Source of the DNA: Saccharopolyspora kobensis
Lineage (GTDB): Bacteria; Actinomycetota; Actinomycetes; Mycobacteriales; Pseudonocardiaceae
Length of the DNA stretch: 64,000 bases
NCBI RefSeq assembly: GCF_900108315.1
Contig: NZ_FNVB01000002.1
Span: 1,545,879 to 1,609,878, forward strand
Reading direction: 5' to 3'
Shown one piece after another: positions 1-7,850 of the stretch. The position numbers and the translations under genes are program-made. The notes beneath the pieces are model-generated. The model was given only the letters and a program-made list of their open reading frames with translations, searched no databases and had not been told where the DNA came from. The stretch's first letter is position 1; each line of letters begins with the position of its first letter.

Positions 1-443
1 ACCTTCAGCACCGCCCGGAACTCGGCCTCGGCCTCAGCCAGCTCCCCACGATCCTGCAACACCCAAGCAAGGAGGTTCCGTGCGGCCACGGTGTCGGGGT
101 GCTCCTCACCAACGTCCGCACGTACTTGCCCAAGAAGGGCGCGAACTCTTTCCTCCGCACCTGCAAGATCACCACCCGCCCGAAGCTGTCGAGCCTGATT
201 CAAAAGTTCCTGCCTCGCGGCGCTACCAGCAGCCAACTTGGTACGGGGACTCTGACGATGCTCCCCCCACCAACTCGCGACCCCCACCAGGGCAGTCAGA
301 AGAAAAACCCCGATCCACGGCCACCACTTAGCCGGATCAGACGTAGCGATATTGATCAGTACCGCCACGCTTGACGACAACGCCGCGGCCACCAGCGCAC
401 GAACCAGCGGTCGCGTCCTACGAGCAGCGCCGGATCGGCTCAT
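1..443 (-). CDS. TPR-containing membrane protein, 3' end off the window
   Basis: An open frame runs from ATG at 443 off the left edge, about 147 codons visible. GGGGAGAG precedes the ATG at good distance. Two hydrophobic segments (about residues 13-30 and 43-60, the second ending in VGVASWWG) are followed by a basic linker. TPR-like helix pairs then begin, with motifs such as AGAEERVRALLGQVR, GEEHPDTVAARNLLAWVL and GELAEAEAEFRAVLK. This is the TPR_10/TPR_12 pattern of actinomycete NB-ARC/TPR proteins, so a membrane-anchored protein-interaction role is likely. The partner is unknown. Its start overlaps the end of a possible small upstream ORF. Confidence 0.75.
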   Translation of the reverse strand, partial: MSRSGAARRTRPLVRALVAAALSSSVAVLINIATSDPAKWWPWIGVFLLTALVGVASWWGEHRQSPRTKLAAGSAARQELLNQARQLRAGGDLAGAEERVRALLGQVRADVGEEHPDTVAARNLLAWVLQDRGELAEAEAEFRAVLK

Positions 444-741
444 TGCTCTCCCCACATCGACTGCTACCTACCGTATCTAAGGGGATCACCGCACAGGAAC
501 ATACTGTCGAATCAACGCCCTTCTCCCCGGAAGAGCCAGACATCAGCGCGCCACCGCAGTCCGGAAACGGCGAAGGGCAAGCGTCCATCGCATAGCCCGC
601 CGATCTCCGACGATTGGAAACTGGACGAGACTCCTTTCCAGGCAGGACGGTCAGCAGGCCACTCCCTAGCGGCCGCAGCCGGCCCAGCATGTGCAGACCG
701 TCGATCACATCGTCGTCCCGTTTCGCCCCGCACCAGGTCAA
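418..741 (-). CDS. doubtful small ORF, possibly coupled to its neighbour
   Basis: A 107-codon frame starts at TTG (741), whose TTGA overlaps the stop of the small membrane protein upstream; its end overlaps the start of the TPR protein. That nested overlap is the only support. The first 40 codons have GC-rich third positions but the rest do not. There is no recognisable domain, though the product is cysteine-rich in its second half. It may be non-coding. Confidence 0.25.
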   Translation of the reverse strand: MTWCGAKRDDDVIDGLHMLGRLRPLGSGLLTVLPGKESRPVSNRRRSAGYAMDACPSPFPDCGGALMSGSSGEKGVDSTVCSCAVIPLDTVGSSRCGESNEPIRRCS

Positions 742-971
742 TTCCTGTCCTCTGTGGGAGGCCCCAACTGAGCAGGCTCGAAGTGCTCCCGGTCCGCCAC
801 GTACAGCTCAACCGAGGTCTTCCGGGCTTGGAGCTTGAACTCGACCACCTGCCGACCGGAGGTGGCCTTGAAGTGGTTAAGCACCCGGTGCAGCCCCCAT
901 AAGCCCCCGACGACCAGGAGGGCAAACGCGAGTACGAACAGAGCCAGCGTGAACCCAACGCTGCTGAACAC
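738..971 (-). CDS. small single-pass membrane protein, unknown function
   Basis: About 77 residues from GTG at 971, chosen because GAGGTG lies 4 bases upstream; an in-frame TTG at 1025 would add 18 residues. A strong hydrophobic helix (about residues 5-26, with FVLAFALLVVGGLWG) is followed by a charged, soluble tail (KATSGRQVVEFKLQARK). The shape is an N-terminal anchor with a small C-terminal domain. I do not recognise a family. It lies upstream of the TPR membrane protein on the same strand. Confidence 0.5.
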   Translation of the reverse strand: MFSSVGFTLALFVLAFALLVVGGLWGLHRVLNHFKATSGRQVVEFKLQARKTSVELYVADREHFEPAQLGPPTEDRN

Positions 972-1025
972 GGCACACCTCAACACCGGTAAGCCCAGCC
1001 CCGTGAAGCTGAACGATGTTGACAA

Positions 1026-1380
1026 CCCGTGCAGTTATGCCGCGTTCCTCTCCCATTTCCAGCTGTCTCCAAGCACGGTCCCGGTCCCGACACACACTAG
1101 GCAAGAGGGCAGCTGACCTAGCTTCAACGAAACTCTGTAACGCAGCGTGATGAAGTGTACTCAGCGTCGTTGAACGTGTTGCCGGACCCTGCCGGTTCTG
1201 CTCCAAGATCCCTGGGGTGCTCGCCGCCCCCAAACCCCTGGCAGGTCTCGGGGATGAGGTGAGGCCGCAGCGCTGCGGTTCGTTCGGGGACAGTGTCCTC
1301 TTCCCTTGCGGGTGGAGGCCGCCCGCCGACCAACGTGCGGGGCAGGCCACACACGATCTGCACCGCACGGCCAGACAGCT
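1026..1380. other. gap without a convincing gene
   Basis: No frame here shows actinomycete codon bias or a recognisable protein. The stretch holds the first copy of the ~105-bp repeat (1214-1320) and otherwise nothing I can identify. Confidence 0.5.
1214..1320 (+). repeat. diverged ~105-bp direct repeat, copy 1
   Basis: It aligns nearly without gaps to 2434-2538. Both begin GGGGTGCT, share GGGATGAGG(T/C)GAGGC and CAGC(G/C)CTGCGGT(T/C)CGTTC, and end near CCTCTTCCC. Neither copy sits in a convincing gene. Nature unknown; perhaps the remnant of a duplicated 3' end or regulatory segment. Confidence 0.7.
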
Positions 1381-1716
1381 CTAGCCCTCCCTCCCGTCAC
1401 GTCCCCGTTGCCGAGCAGCCAGCGCCACTGGGCCGATCGTCCGGCGAGCCTCAGTCACAGCGGATTCCAGAAGCGCCAACGTCGCCTCCACCCGCGCCAG
1501 CTCCTCTGCTGGACTGCCGAACACGTCCCATTGCCCCGTGACCATCCGGAGCAACCAGACCTGCGACACCGCCTCAGCCACGATCGCGCCGCCGACAGCG
1601 ATGACCGCATGATCACCAGGCAGAAAGTCACGGTCCTGCAAGGTCGGAACCGGCTCACCACTAGGCCACGTCAGGCCGTCACCAGGCCGTCCGAGGGTCG
1701 GAAACTGTCCAAACAC
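1381..1716 (-). CDS. hypothetical protein, 111 residues
   Basis: GTG at 1716 follows GAGGAG by 7 bases; an upstream in-frame GTG at 1734 lacks a site. The middle holds a hydrophobic stretch (about 39-55, HAVIAVGGAIVAEAV). The second half is a helical, charged segment (SPAEELARVEATLALLESAV) that could form a coiled coil. I recognise no family. It sits in the gene-poor left region, so an accessory-element origin is possible. Confidence 0.5.
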   Translation of the reverse strand: MFGQFPTLGRPGDGLTWPSGEPVPTLQDRDFLPGDHAVIAVGGAIVAEAVSQVWLLRMVTGQWDVFGSPAEELARVEATLALLESAVTEARRTIGPVALAARQRGRDGREG

Positions 1717-1922
1717 GTCGGTACTCCTCAGCACTATTCGTGCTGGTCAGAGCACATTCACGGACATTCGTCCACGTCCCGCCAGGCCCCCGATATAAAG
1801 GGAACCATCTGCGAGCTTGTGCCTTCGGCCTGGCGGCACCGTATCCGTACATACTGGGAGCCACCTACAGCGCGTGGAGCCGTAGGCCCACGCTGTCAGG
1901 CTTCGATCAAAGCATCCTGCCC

Positions 1923-2117
1923 CTAGATCACGCTCAGCTGCGCCAAGCTGAGCACTGCAATCGCAGCTCCTGATGAGCTTGCCGCCAGCGTCAGGTTGAA
2001 GCAGAAGCAACGACGGGCCTCTCGGCGTCGCTTTTTATCCACGTGCGTCAGAGCCAGCACGGCAGGCGCAAGAACCATGAACGCGCACGCTGCCCACCAG
2101 ACCAGCAAGAGCCTCAT
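1923..2117 (-). CDS. small two-helix membrane protein
   Basis: A 64-residue product from ATG at 2117, preceded by GAAGGGA at 7 bases. Helix one (residues 3-23, LLLVWWAACAFMVLAPAVLAL) and helix two (about 43-60, LAASSSGAAIAVLSLAQ) flank a very basic loop (KKRRREARR). That gives a hairpin with a cytoplasmic loop by the positive-inside rule. Function unknown. Confidence 0.45.
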   Translation of the reverse strand: MRLLLVWWAACAFMVLAPAVLALTHVDKKRRREARRCFCFNLTLAASSSGAAIAVLSLAQLSVI

Positions 2118-2234
2118 CAGTTATCCCTTCGAGCTAATGCGCAACAGAACCGGACGACGCCCCGTCGCGCTGCGATGAACGTGATCACAGCGTGCACCGC
2201 ATGAAGACCCAAACGGAAGGAATTCTGGGCAATA

Positions 2235-2398
2235 CGCATAGCTTTCGCCTAAGTCGCATAGCCCCGCCGCATAGCCCCGCAGAGATTCACTCGCGGCTTG
2301 CTCGCTCGACCCCGTTGACCAGGGATTATTTCGAGCGCCATACCACATCAGTGAAGATCTTGTACGCGAAATCGCGCAAGACGTATAGCACGCATAGC
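2235..2398 (+). repeat. iteron-like CGCATAGC octamers
   Basis: CGCATAGC occurs at 2235-2242, 2255-2262, 2268-2275 and 2391-2398, with one more copy at 589-596 and a variant, CGTATAGC, at 2382-2389. The first three lie within 41 bp. The clustering resembles binding sites for a replication or regulatory protein, but no such gene is visible nearby. Confidence 0.4.
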
Positions 2399-2433
2399 TA
2401 AGGCTGTTCACGCTTGCGCCACGAGATAAGGCT

Positions 2434-2538
2434 GGGGTGCTTGTCGCCCTCAGATCCCAGGCAGGGCTGCGGGATGAGGCGAGGCAGCAGCCCTGCGGTC
2501 CGTTCAGGTGACGGTGCCCTCTTCCCGTAGACCTCCAC
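2434..2538 (+). repeat. diverged ~105-bp direct repeat, copy 2
   Basis: Partner of the copy at 1214-1320, same orientation, 1.2 kb apart, with scattered substitutions. See copy 1 for the shared motifs. Confidence 0.7.
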
Positions 2539-2828
2539 GAGAGCTATCAGGCGTCGTCAAAGGGGCAGACTCAGCGAACGTTCGTCACAGCCGTGAGATA
2601 CCCCTTAACGCCGCCTAAGAATGCTTCGCCAAGTCGGCAGGAAGAGAACACGGCCCCCTCCCTTGCGGGAGAAGGTCATCGCGCCGGTTTTAGCGACCGG
2701 CAAATCCGCTGAATAACAGTAGTGCAACAAAACGCTAGTTACTATAGCCCCTCGAAACACTCACGGCCTTTGACGACCGGAAACGGAGGGCGACTTTGCG
2801 CGAAGTCGCTTCTGCACGGGACCGGGTT

Positions 2829-4205
2829 TCAGCGGGGTGCGTCGTGGAAGGCTGCGCGGTAGGACGCTGCCGGGTGGCGCGGGTTCAGGCGGGCGCCGTC
2901 GGAGTACAGCTTCTCGCGGAAGGTTCCCGGGGCGTACTCCGCCTGGGCCAGGCCGCGGCTGCGCAGTTCGGGCAGCAGGCCGTCGATCACCTCCGCGTAG
3001 CTGCCCGGGATGACGTGGTTGATGATGTTGATCCCGTCGATTCCGGCGTCCTGCCAGCGCTCCAGCTCGTCGGCGATCCGCTCCGGCGTGCCGACCAGCC
3101 GCATCCGCTCCGCCCGGTAGCGGACCATGTCCTCGATGGTCGGGTTGCCTCCCGGCACGGAATCGATGACGGCCTGCAGCACGCCACGGCCGCCCTCGAC
3201 GCGCAGGTCCTTCAGCGGAGTGTCCACCGGCGCGTCGCCGAGGTCGACGCCCATCCCGCCGAGCATGTGCGCGGCGAGGCCGTCCACCGACAGGTACTCG
3301 TCGAAGTCGGCCTTGCGCCGCCGGGCTTCGGCCTCGGTGCTGCCGACCACGAAGGACAGACCGGCGAAGAACAGCACGTCCTCCGGGCGGCGGCCGTGGC
3401 CGGCAGCACCGGCCCGGACGGTGGTGGTGATCTTGCGCGCGCTGTCCGGCGAACCGGCGAACATGAACACCGCTTCGGCGTTGCGCGCCGCGAACGCCAT
3501 CCCGGCTGGAGAGGTGCCCGCCTGGAACAGCACCGGCGTGCGCTGCGCCGACGGCGCCACCAGGTGCGGGCCCTCCACCGAGTAGCGCTCGCCGCGGTGG
3601 TGGATCTTGTGGATCTTCGCCGGATCGGCGTGCACCCCGGCGGCCTTGTCCCGCCGCAGCGCGTCGTCCTCCCAGCTGCCCTCCAGCAGCTTGTAGACCA
3701 CCTCGACGTACTCGTCGGCCCACCGGTAGCGCTCGTCGTGCGGTGTCAGACCGGGCAGCCCGAAGTTGCGGTGGGCGTTCTCCAGCGCCGAGGTGACGAT
3801 GTTCCAGCCCGTCCGGCCGCCGGTGAGGTGGTCGAGCGTGGCCGCGCGCCGGGCGAAGGTGAACGGGTGCTCCTGGATCACCGAGCTGGTCCAGGCCAGG
3901 CCCAGGTGCTCGGTCACCGCACCGAGCGCGGAGATCATCACCGACGGGTCGTGCGAGGGGATCTGCAGGCCCTCGGTGGCGAAGATGTCCCAGCTGCCCC
4001 GGTAGTTGCCGTAGAGACCGACGACATCGGCGAAGAAGATCGCGTCGAAGCGTGCCGCCTCCAGCTGCCGGGCGAGGTCGGTCCACAGCGACAGCTCGTC
4101 GAAGCGGTGCTGCTGGGCCTGCGGGTGCCGCCACTGGCCTTCCAGGATGTGCGAAGTGGTGGCCATGACGAAAGCGCTCAGCCGCAACCGGTTCCGGGCG
4201 CTCAC
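2829..4205 (-). CDS. NtaA/SnaA/DszA-family FMN-dependent monooxygenase
   Basis: A 458-residue luciferase-fold oxygenase that uses FMNH2 and O2, supplied by a separate flavin reductase, to oxidise small organic or sulfur compounds. Residues 8-14 (LRLSAFV) and 24-28 (QWRHP) match the family N-terminus, and GRTGWNIVTS (130-139) is its most diagnostic segment. Length fits DszA/NtaA (about 440-460). The start is GTG at 4205, overlapping the upstream permease stop by four bases (GTGA); ATG at 4166 would delete the conserved first strand. It is the last gene of the nlpA-metN-metI run, so its substrate is probably what that importer brings in. The exact substrate is not readable. Confidence 0.85.
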   Translation of the reverse strand: MSARNRLRLSAFVMATTSHILEGQWRHPQAQQHRFDELSLWTDLARQLEAARFDAIFFADVVGLYGNYRGSWDIFATEGLQIPSHDPSVMISALGAVTEHLGLAWTSSVIQEHPFTFARRAATLDHLTGGRTGWNIVTSALENAHRNFGLPGLTPHDERYRWADEYVEVVYKLLEGSWEDDALRRDKAAGVHADPAKIHKIHHRGERYSVEGPHLVAPSAQRTPVLFQAGTSPAGMAFAARNAEAVFMFAGSPDSARKITTTVRAGAAGHGRRPEDVLFFAGLSFVVGSTEAEARRRKADFDEYLSVDGLAAHMLGGMGVDLGDAPVDTPLKDLRVEGGRGVLQAVIDSVPGGNPTIEDMVRYRAERMRLVGTPERIADELERWQDAGIDGINIINHVIPGSYAEVIDGLLPELRSRGLAQAEYAPGTFREKLYSDGARLNPRHPAASYRAAFHDAPR

Positions 4206-4870
4206 AGCCGCTTGTCCAGTCGTCGCACGGTCAGGTTGCCGACCAGCTGGACCAGCTGCACCAGGGCGATCATGACGAGCACCGCCACCACCATCACACC
4301 CGTCTCGTAGCGGTAGTAACCGTGCCGGATGGCGAAATCGCCGATGCCCCCGCCGCCGACCAGGCCCGCGATCGCCGAGTAGGAGATGAAGCTGACCACC
4401 ATGATGGTGATCGAGCCCGCCAGGCCCGGGCGCGCCTCGACCAGCAGCACGCTCCAGATGGTGCGCAGCTTCGACGCGCCCATCGCCTGCGCCGCCTCGA
4501 TCACGCCGGGGTCGACCTGCAGCAGGTTCTGCTCGACGAACCGCGACAGGTAGGCGACGGCGTTGACGCACAGCGGCACGGTCACCGCGAGGGTGCCGAC
4601 GCTGGTGCCCACGATCAGCCGGGTGATCGGGATCATCGCGATCAGCAGGACGAGGAACGGGAACGAGCGGACGAGGTTCACCACCGCGTTGAGCACCTGG
4701 TGCAGCCGCGGTGACGGGCTCGGCCCGCCCGGTCCGCTCGACCACAGCAGCACTCCGGTGGGGATCGCGGCCAGCACCGCGATCGGCACCGTGATCAGCA
4801 GCATGATCGCGGTCTCGCCGAGCGCCTCGGCCATCTCCGGGAGCGCCGCGAGGACGCGTTCAGCCGACAT
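4202..4870 (-). CDS. MetI-type ABC importer permease
   Basis: A 222-residue inner-membrane permease with five or so hydrophobic helices and the MetI signature region (about 125-145, VIEAAQAMGASKLRTIW), the EAA loop that contacts the ATPase. It overlaps the ATPase stop by 11 bases and the downstream monooxygenase start by 4, so the three are translationally coupled. The family usually imports methionine. Linked to a monooxygenase in a sulfur-scavenging island, this copy may carry a sulfone, sulfonate or modified methionine instead; that is inference. Confidence 0.88.
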   Translation of the reverse strand: MSAERVLAALPEMAEALGETAIMLLITVPIAVLAAIPTGVLLWSSGPGGPSPSPRLHQVLNAVVNLVRSFPFLVLLIAMIPITRLIVGTSVGTLAVTVPLCVNAVAYLSRFVEQNLLQVDPGVIEAAQAMGASKLRTIWSVLLVEARPGLAGSITIMVVSFISYSAIAGLVGGGGIGDFAIRHGYYRYETGVMVVAVLVMIALVQLVQLVGNLTVRRLDKRL

Positions 4871-5630
4871 GGGTCTCCTCCGAACTCCGCAGCCGGATGC
4901 GGTCGTCGATCAGGAACTGGGCGATCTCGGTCTCCGGACGCAGCGACGAGCCGTCCAGCCGCAGGTGCTCGACGACCTTGCCGCCGTCCATCACCGCGAC
5001 GTCGTCGGCGATCGCGCGCACCACGTTCATCTCGTGGGTGACCAGCACGATCGTGATGCCGAGCCGCTCGTTGACCTCCTTGAGATAGCTCAGCACCGAC
5101 ACCGTGGTCCGCGGATCGACGGCGCTGGTCGGTTCGTCGCACAGCAGCACCGACGGCTCATTGGCCAGCGCCCGCGCGATCGCCACCCGCTGCTGCTGCC
5201 CGCCCGAGAGCTTCGCCGGGTAGGCGTCGGCCTTGTCGGAGAGGTCCACCACCGCGAGCGCTTCGGCCACCCGCGCCGCGCGGGCCGTCTTGTGCACTCC
5301 GGCGATGCGCAGGGCCAGCTCGACGTTCTGCGCCGCGGTGAGGTTGGCCAGCAGGTTGAAGTGCTGGAAGATCATGCCGATCTTGGCGCGCCGCCTGCGC
5401 AGCTCGGCATCGTCCACAGCGGTCAGATCGGTGCCGTCGACCTCGACCGAGCCGGAGTCCGGCCGCTCCAAGAGGTTGATCAGGCGGATCAGCGTCGACT
5501 TGCCCGCCCCGGAGAACCCGATGACGCCCTGCACCGATCCGCGCGGCACGTGCAGGTCGACGTCGTCGACCGCCGTCAGCGGGCCGCCCGGGCCGGTGAA
5601 GCGCTTGGTGACGCCGCGCAAGGTGATCAA
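4860..5630 (-). CDS. MetN-type ABC importer ATP-binding protein
   Basis: ATPase of the same importer, 256 residues. Walker A is GFSGAGKST, the Q-loop is IFQHFN, the signature is LSGGQQQR, Walker B is VLLCDEPTS and the switch histidine is in VTHEMN. The chosen start is TTG at 5630, which overlaps the lipoprotein stop (TTGA) and gives the family-typical N-terminus [11 protein letters not shown] start further upstream would overlap the lipoprotein gene by over 70 bases. The C-terminus is shorter than in MetN proteins with a full NIL regulatory domain, so feedback inhibition through that domain is not expected. Confidence 0.88.
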   Translation of the reverse strand: MITLRGVTKRFTGPGGPLTAVDDVDLHVPRGSVQGVIGFSGAGKSTLIRLINLLERPDSGSVEVDGTDLTAVDDAELRRRRAKIGMIFQHFNLLANLTAAQNVELALRIAGVHKTARAARVAEALAVVDLSDKADAYPAKLSGGQQQRVAIARALANEPSVLLCDEPTSAVDPRTTVSVLSYLKEVNERLGITIVLVTHEMNVVRAIADDVAVMDGGKVVEHLRLDGSSLRPETEIAQFLIDDRIRLRSSEETHVG

Positions 5631-6520
5631 CGTCCGCCGTCCTTCCACCACTGGCCGAGCTGGGCCTGCGGGTCCTCGTTCCACGGCAGCGGGGCCCATT
5701 CGCCGTAGAACTGCTTGAAGAAGTCGCGGACCCGCGGGCTCTGCAGCGCCGCCTGCAGGGCTCGTGCCTTGGCCGAGCCCACCTCGTCCGGGCGGCCGCC
5801 GACGACGATCCGGTACGGAACGGCGTCGAGGTCCTGCTCGCGCAGCAGTGCCGAGCCCTCGACGTCCAGCCCGATCTCGATCGCCTGCCGGGAGAACAGG
5901 AAACCGGCATCGACGTCCGGCAGCGTCTGGGTGAGCGTCTGCTGGTCGACCTCCACGAAGGAGTAGCCGTGCGGGTTGTCCACGATGTCGCGCTGGCTGG
6001 TGGTCACCACCTGCGCGCCCTCGCGCAACTTCAGCCGTCCGGCACCGGCCAGCAGGTGCAGGGCGCGGCCGTTGTTCGCCGGGTCCACCGGCAGCGCGAT
6101 GCGGGCGCCGTCGGGCAGCTGCGAGATGTCGTCGTAGCGCGTGGAGTACACGCCCGCGGGCGAGCCGACGGCGTAGAACAGCGGCACCACGTCGGTTCCG
6201 TTGTCCCGGTTGAAGGTCTGCAGGTAGGCGCCGTGCTGGAAGAAGTTGAAGTCGGCTTCCCCGGCGCTGACCGCGTGGTTGGGCTGCACGATGTCGGTCA
6301 CGTACCGGACGTCGAGCCGCCAGCCCTCGGCTTCGAGCTGCTCGCGGGCGATCTCCAGCGGGTCGTGGTACGGCGGGCTGTCGGTGGCGATGACGCTGAT
6401 GGTGCGCTCGTCCGAGGCGGTGCCGCCGGCCAGCCCGCAGCCTGCGAGGGCCAGCACCAGGGTGCCGATCAGGGCGAGGAAGTGCTTGTTCCGGCGGGAG
6501 GGGTGGTGCGATGTGGACAC
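5627..6520 (-). CDS. NlpA/MetQ-family substrate-binding lipoprotein
   Basis: A 297-residue surface lipoprotein that delivers substrate to the MetNI-type transporter. A basic N-terminus and hydrophobic stretch end in the lipobox LALAGC with Cys28 as the lipidation site. The body shows the MetQ pattern (VRYVTDIVQPNHAV, GEADFNFFQHGAYL, ALPVDPANNGRAL, DVDAGFL). It is the first gene of the importer run and sits just after a long perfect hairpin. Ligand undetermined. Confidence 0.87.
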   Translation of the reverse strand: MSTSHHPSRRNKHFLALIGTLVLALAGCGLAGGTASDERTISVIATDSPPYHDPLEIAREQLEAEGWRLDVRYVTDIVQPNHAVSAGEADFNFFQHGAYLQTFNRDNGTDVVPLFYAVGSPAGVYSTRYDDISQLPDGARIALPVDPANNGRALHLLAGAGRLKLREGAQVVTTSQRDIVDNPHGYSFVEVDQQTLTQTLPDVDAGFLFSRQAIEIGLDVEGSALLREQDLDAVPYRIVVGGRPDEVGSAKARALQAALQSPRVRDFFKQFYGEWAPLPWNEDPQAQLGQWWKDGGR

Positions 6521-6553
6521 TGCGGTCGCTTTCTGCTGGTGCGCGGAGGTGCG

Positions 6554-6601
6554 GGTCGTGAGCGCGCGACCGGGGTGGGGCCCGGTCGCGCGCTCACGAC
6601 C
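6554..6601 (-). terminator. perfect 21-bp inverted repeat between sfnB-like gene and importer operon
   Basis: Arms 6554-6574 and 6581-6601 are perfect reverse complements (GGTCGTGAGCGCGCGACCGGG), with a six-base loop. It lies 18 bases past the stop of the sfnB-like gene and 33 bases before the lipoprotein start. It may terminate, or may set the relative expression of the two gene groups. There is no obvious T-run, as is common in actinomycetes. Confidence 0.8.
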
Positions 6602-6619
6602 TCTCCCCCACCTCGGTGG

Positions 6620-7834
6620 TCAGGTGTACCAAGTGGGTTCGGGCAGTTCGCCGAGCAGCGCGTAGCGCCCGACCTCCACCCGCTTGTAGGCGACGGGGTC
6701 GTGCAGGCTGTGCGTGCGCAGGTTCCGCCAGTAGATGTCCAGGCCGACCGAGTTCGCGGTGGCCCGCGCGCCGGTGACCTCGAAAATCCGGGTGCTGACC
6801 TCCAGGCCGGTGTCGATGATGCGCTGCTTGGCCGCCGCGATCAGCACCGCGGCCTCGCCCCGCTGCCGCTCGGTCAGCGACTCGCGCTCGGCGTGCAGCA
6901 GCCCGGACAGCACGGCACCGGCCTTGTCGATCAGCGCTTCGGCGGCCCAGAGCTTGGCCTGGAGGTCGCCGAACGCGTCGAGCACGTAGAACTCCTCGGT
7001 CGCGGAGTCCTTGTTGTCCCCGCCGTAGGGCCAGGGCCGGGTGCGCTCCGCGGTGTAGGTGAGGCCCGCCTGCAGCGCGGCCTGGGCGATGCCGAGGTAG
7101 AAGTTGGCGAACACCAGCTGGATCGTCGGCACGTTGAGCGTGTTGTAGGTCAGCGGGTGGAACTCCTTGTCCACGTAGCCCGCCGCCGAGGCCCACGGCA
7201 CCCGCACGTCCTCGACGAGCACGCTGCCGGATTCGGTGAGCCGCTGGCCCAGGTTGTCCCAGTCGTCGCCGAAGGTGATGCCCTGCTGGTCGGACGGGAC
7301 GATCGCGAAGACGTGCCCGCCGCTGTCCTCCAGCACACCTTCGAGCACCGTCAGGTCGGACACCTTGCCGCCGGTGGAGAAGGACTTGCGGCCGCGGAAG
7401 ACCAGCCAGTCGCCCTCGTCGGCGATGACCAGGTCGTCGTCGCGGGGGTTGACCGCCCCGCCGAAGAAGAGGTTGTTGCGGGTGTAGAGCTCTTCGACCG
7501 CGGCGATCTGCTCGGCGGTGCCGACCAGCCGCGCCGCCCAGGCCCACAGGTAGTGGTAGCCGAGCAGCTGCCCGATCGAGCCGTCGCCCCTGGCGACTTC
7601 GCGGACGACCCGGTACGCGGTCTCCCAGCTCTCGCCCGCTCCGCCGTGCTCGCGCGGCCCGAGCAGCGTCACCAGCCCGGCGTCCTTGAGCAGCGCCACC
7701 TCTTCGTGCGGTGTGCTGTTCGCCCGGTCCCGGGCCAGGGCGTCGGTGGCCAGCACCGCGGCGACGTCCTTGGCGCGTTCGATCCACTCGGCCGCGGTCG
7801 TGGGTCGTGCGTCGGTCCAGTTCCTCGTGGTCAT
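6620..7834 (-). CDS. SfnB/DszC-like acyl-CoA dehydrogenase-family monooxygenase
   Basis: A 404-residue flavoprotein of the acyl-CoA dehydrogenase fold. The C-terminal pattern SVGLDIYWRNLRTHSLHDP and the WDNLGQR and GRKSFSTGG segments are those of the DszC/SfnB branch, which carries out flavin-dependent S- or N-oxygenation rather than acyl-CoA oxidation. The start is ATG at 7834, 7 bases after GGAGGGG; the upstream frame would run into sfnG. It follows sfnG by 16 bases, matching the sfnG-sfnB pairing seen in dimethylsulfone users. Its own substrate is unproven. Confidence 0.82.
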   Translation of the reverse strand: MTTRNWTDARPTTAAEWIERAKDVAAVLATDALARDRANSTPHEEVALLKDAGLVTLLGPREHGGAGESWETAYRVVREVARGDGSIGQLLGYHYLWAWAARLVGTAEQIAAVEELYTRNNLFFGGAVNPRDDDLVIADEGDWLVFRGRKSFSTGGKVSDLTVLEGVLEDSGGHVFAIVPSDQQGITFGDDWDNLGQRLTESGSVLVEDVRVPWASAAGYVDKEFHPLTYNTLNVPTIQLVFANFYLGIAQAALQAGLTYTAERTRPWPYGGDNKDSATEEFYVLDAFGDLQAKLWAAEALIDKAGAVLSGLLHAERESLTERQRGEAAVLIAAAKQRIIDTGLEVSTRIFEVTGARATANSVGLDIYWRNLRTHSLHDPVAYKRVEVGRYALLGELPEPTWYT

Positions 7835-7850
7835 CGTCGTACCCCTCCGG

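Larger units (their letters stand above)
2118..2828. other. 711-bp gene-poor stretch with short repeats
   Basis: No convincing coding frame. It contains four CGCATAGC octamers (2235, 2255, 2268, 2391), the second copy of the ~105-bp repeat (2434-2538) and a small hairpin CTCCC-TTGC-GGGAG at 2658-2671. Base composition is visibly less GC-rich than the operons to the right. Confidence 0.55.

Noticed and set aside
2121..2411. A 96-codon minus-strand frame
   Set aside because: Low codon bias, no ribosome site and a composition unlike any actinomycete protein; it overlaps the octamer repeats.
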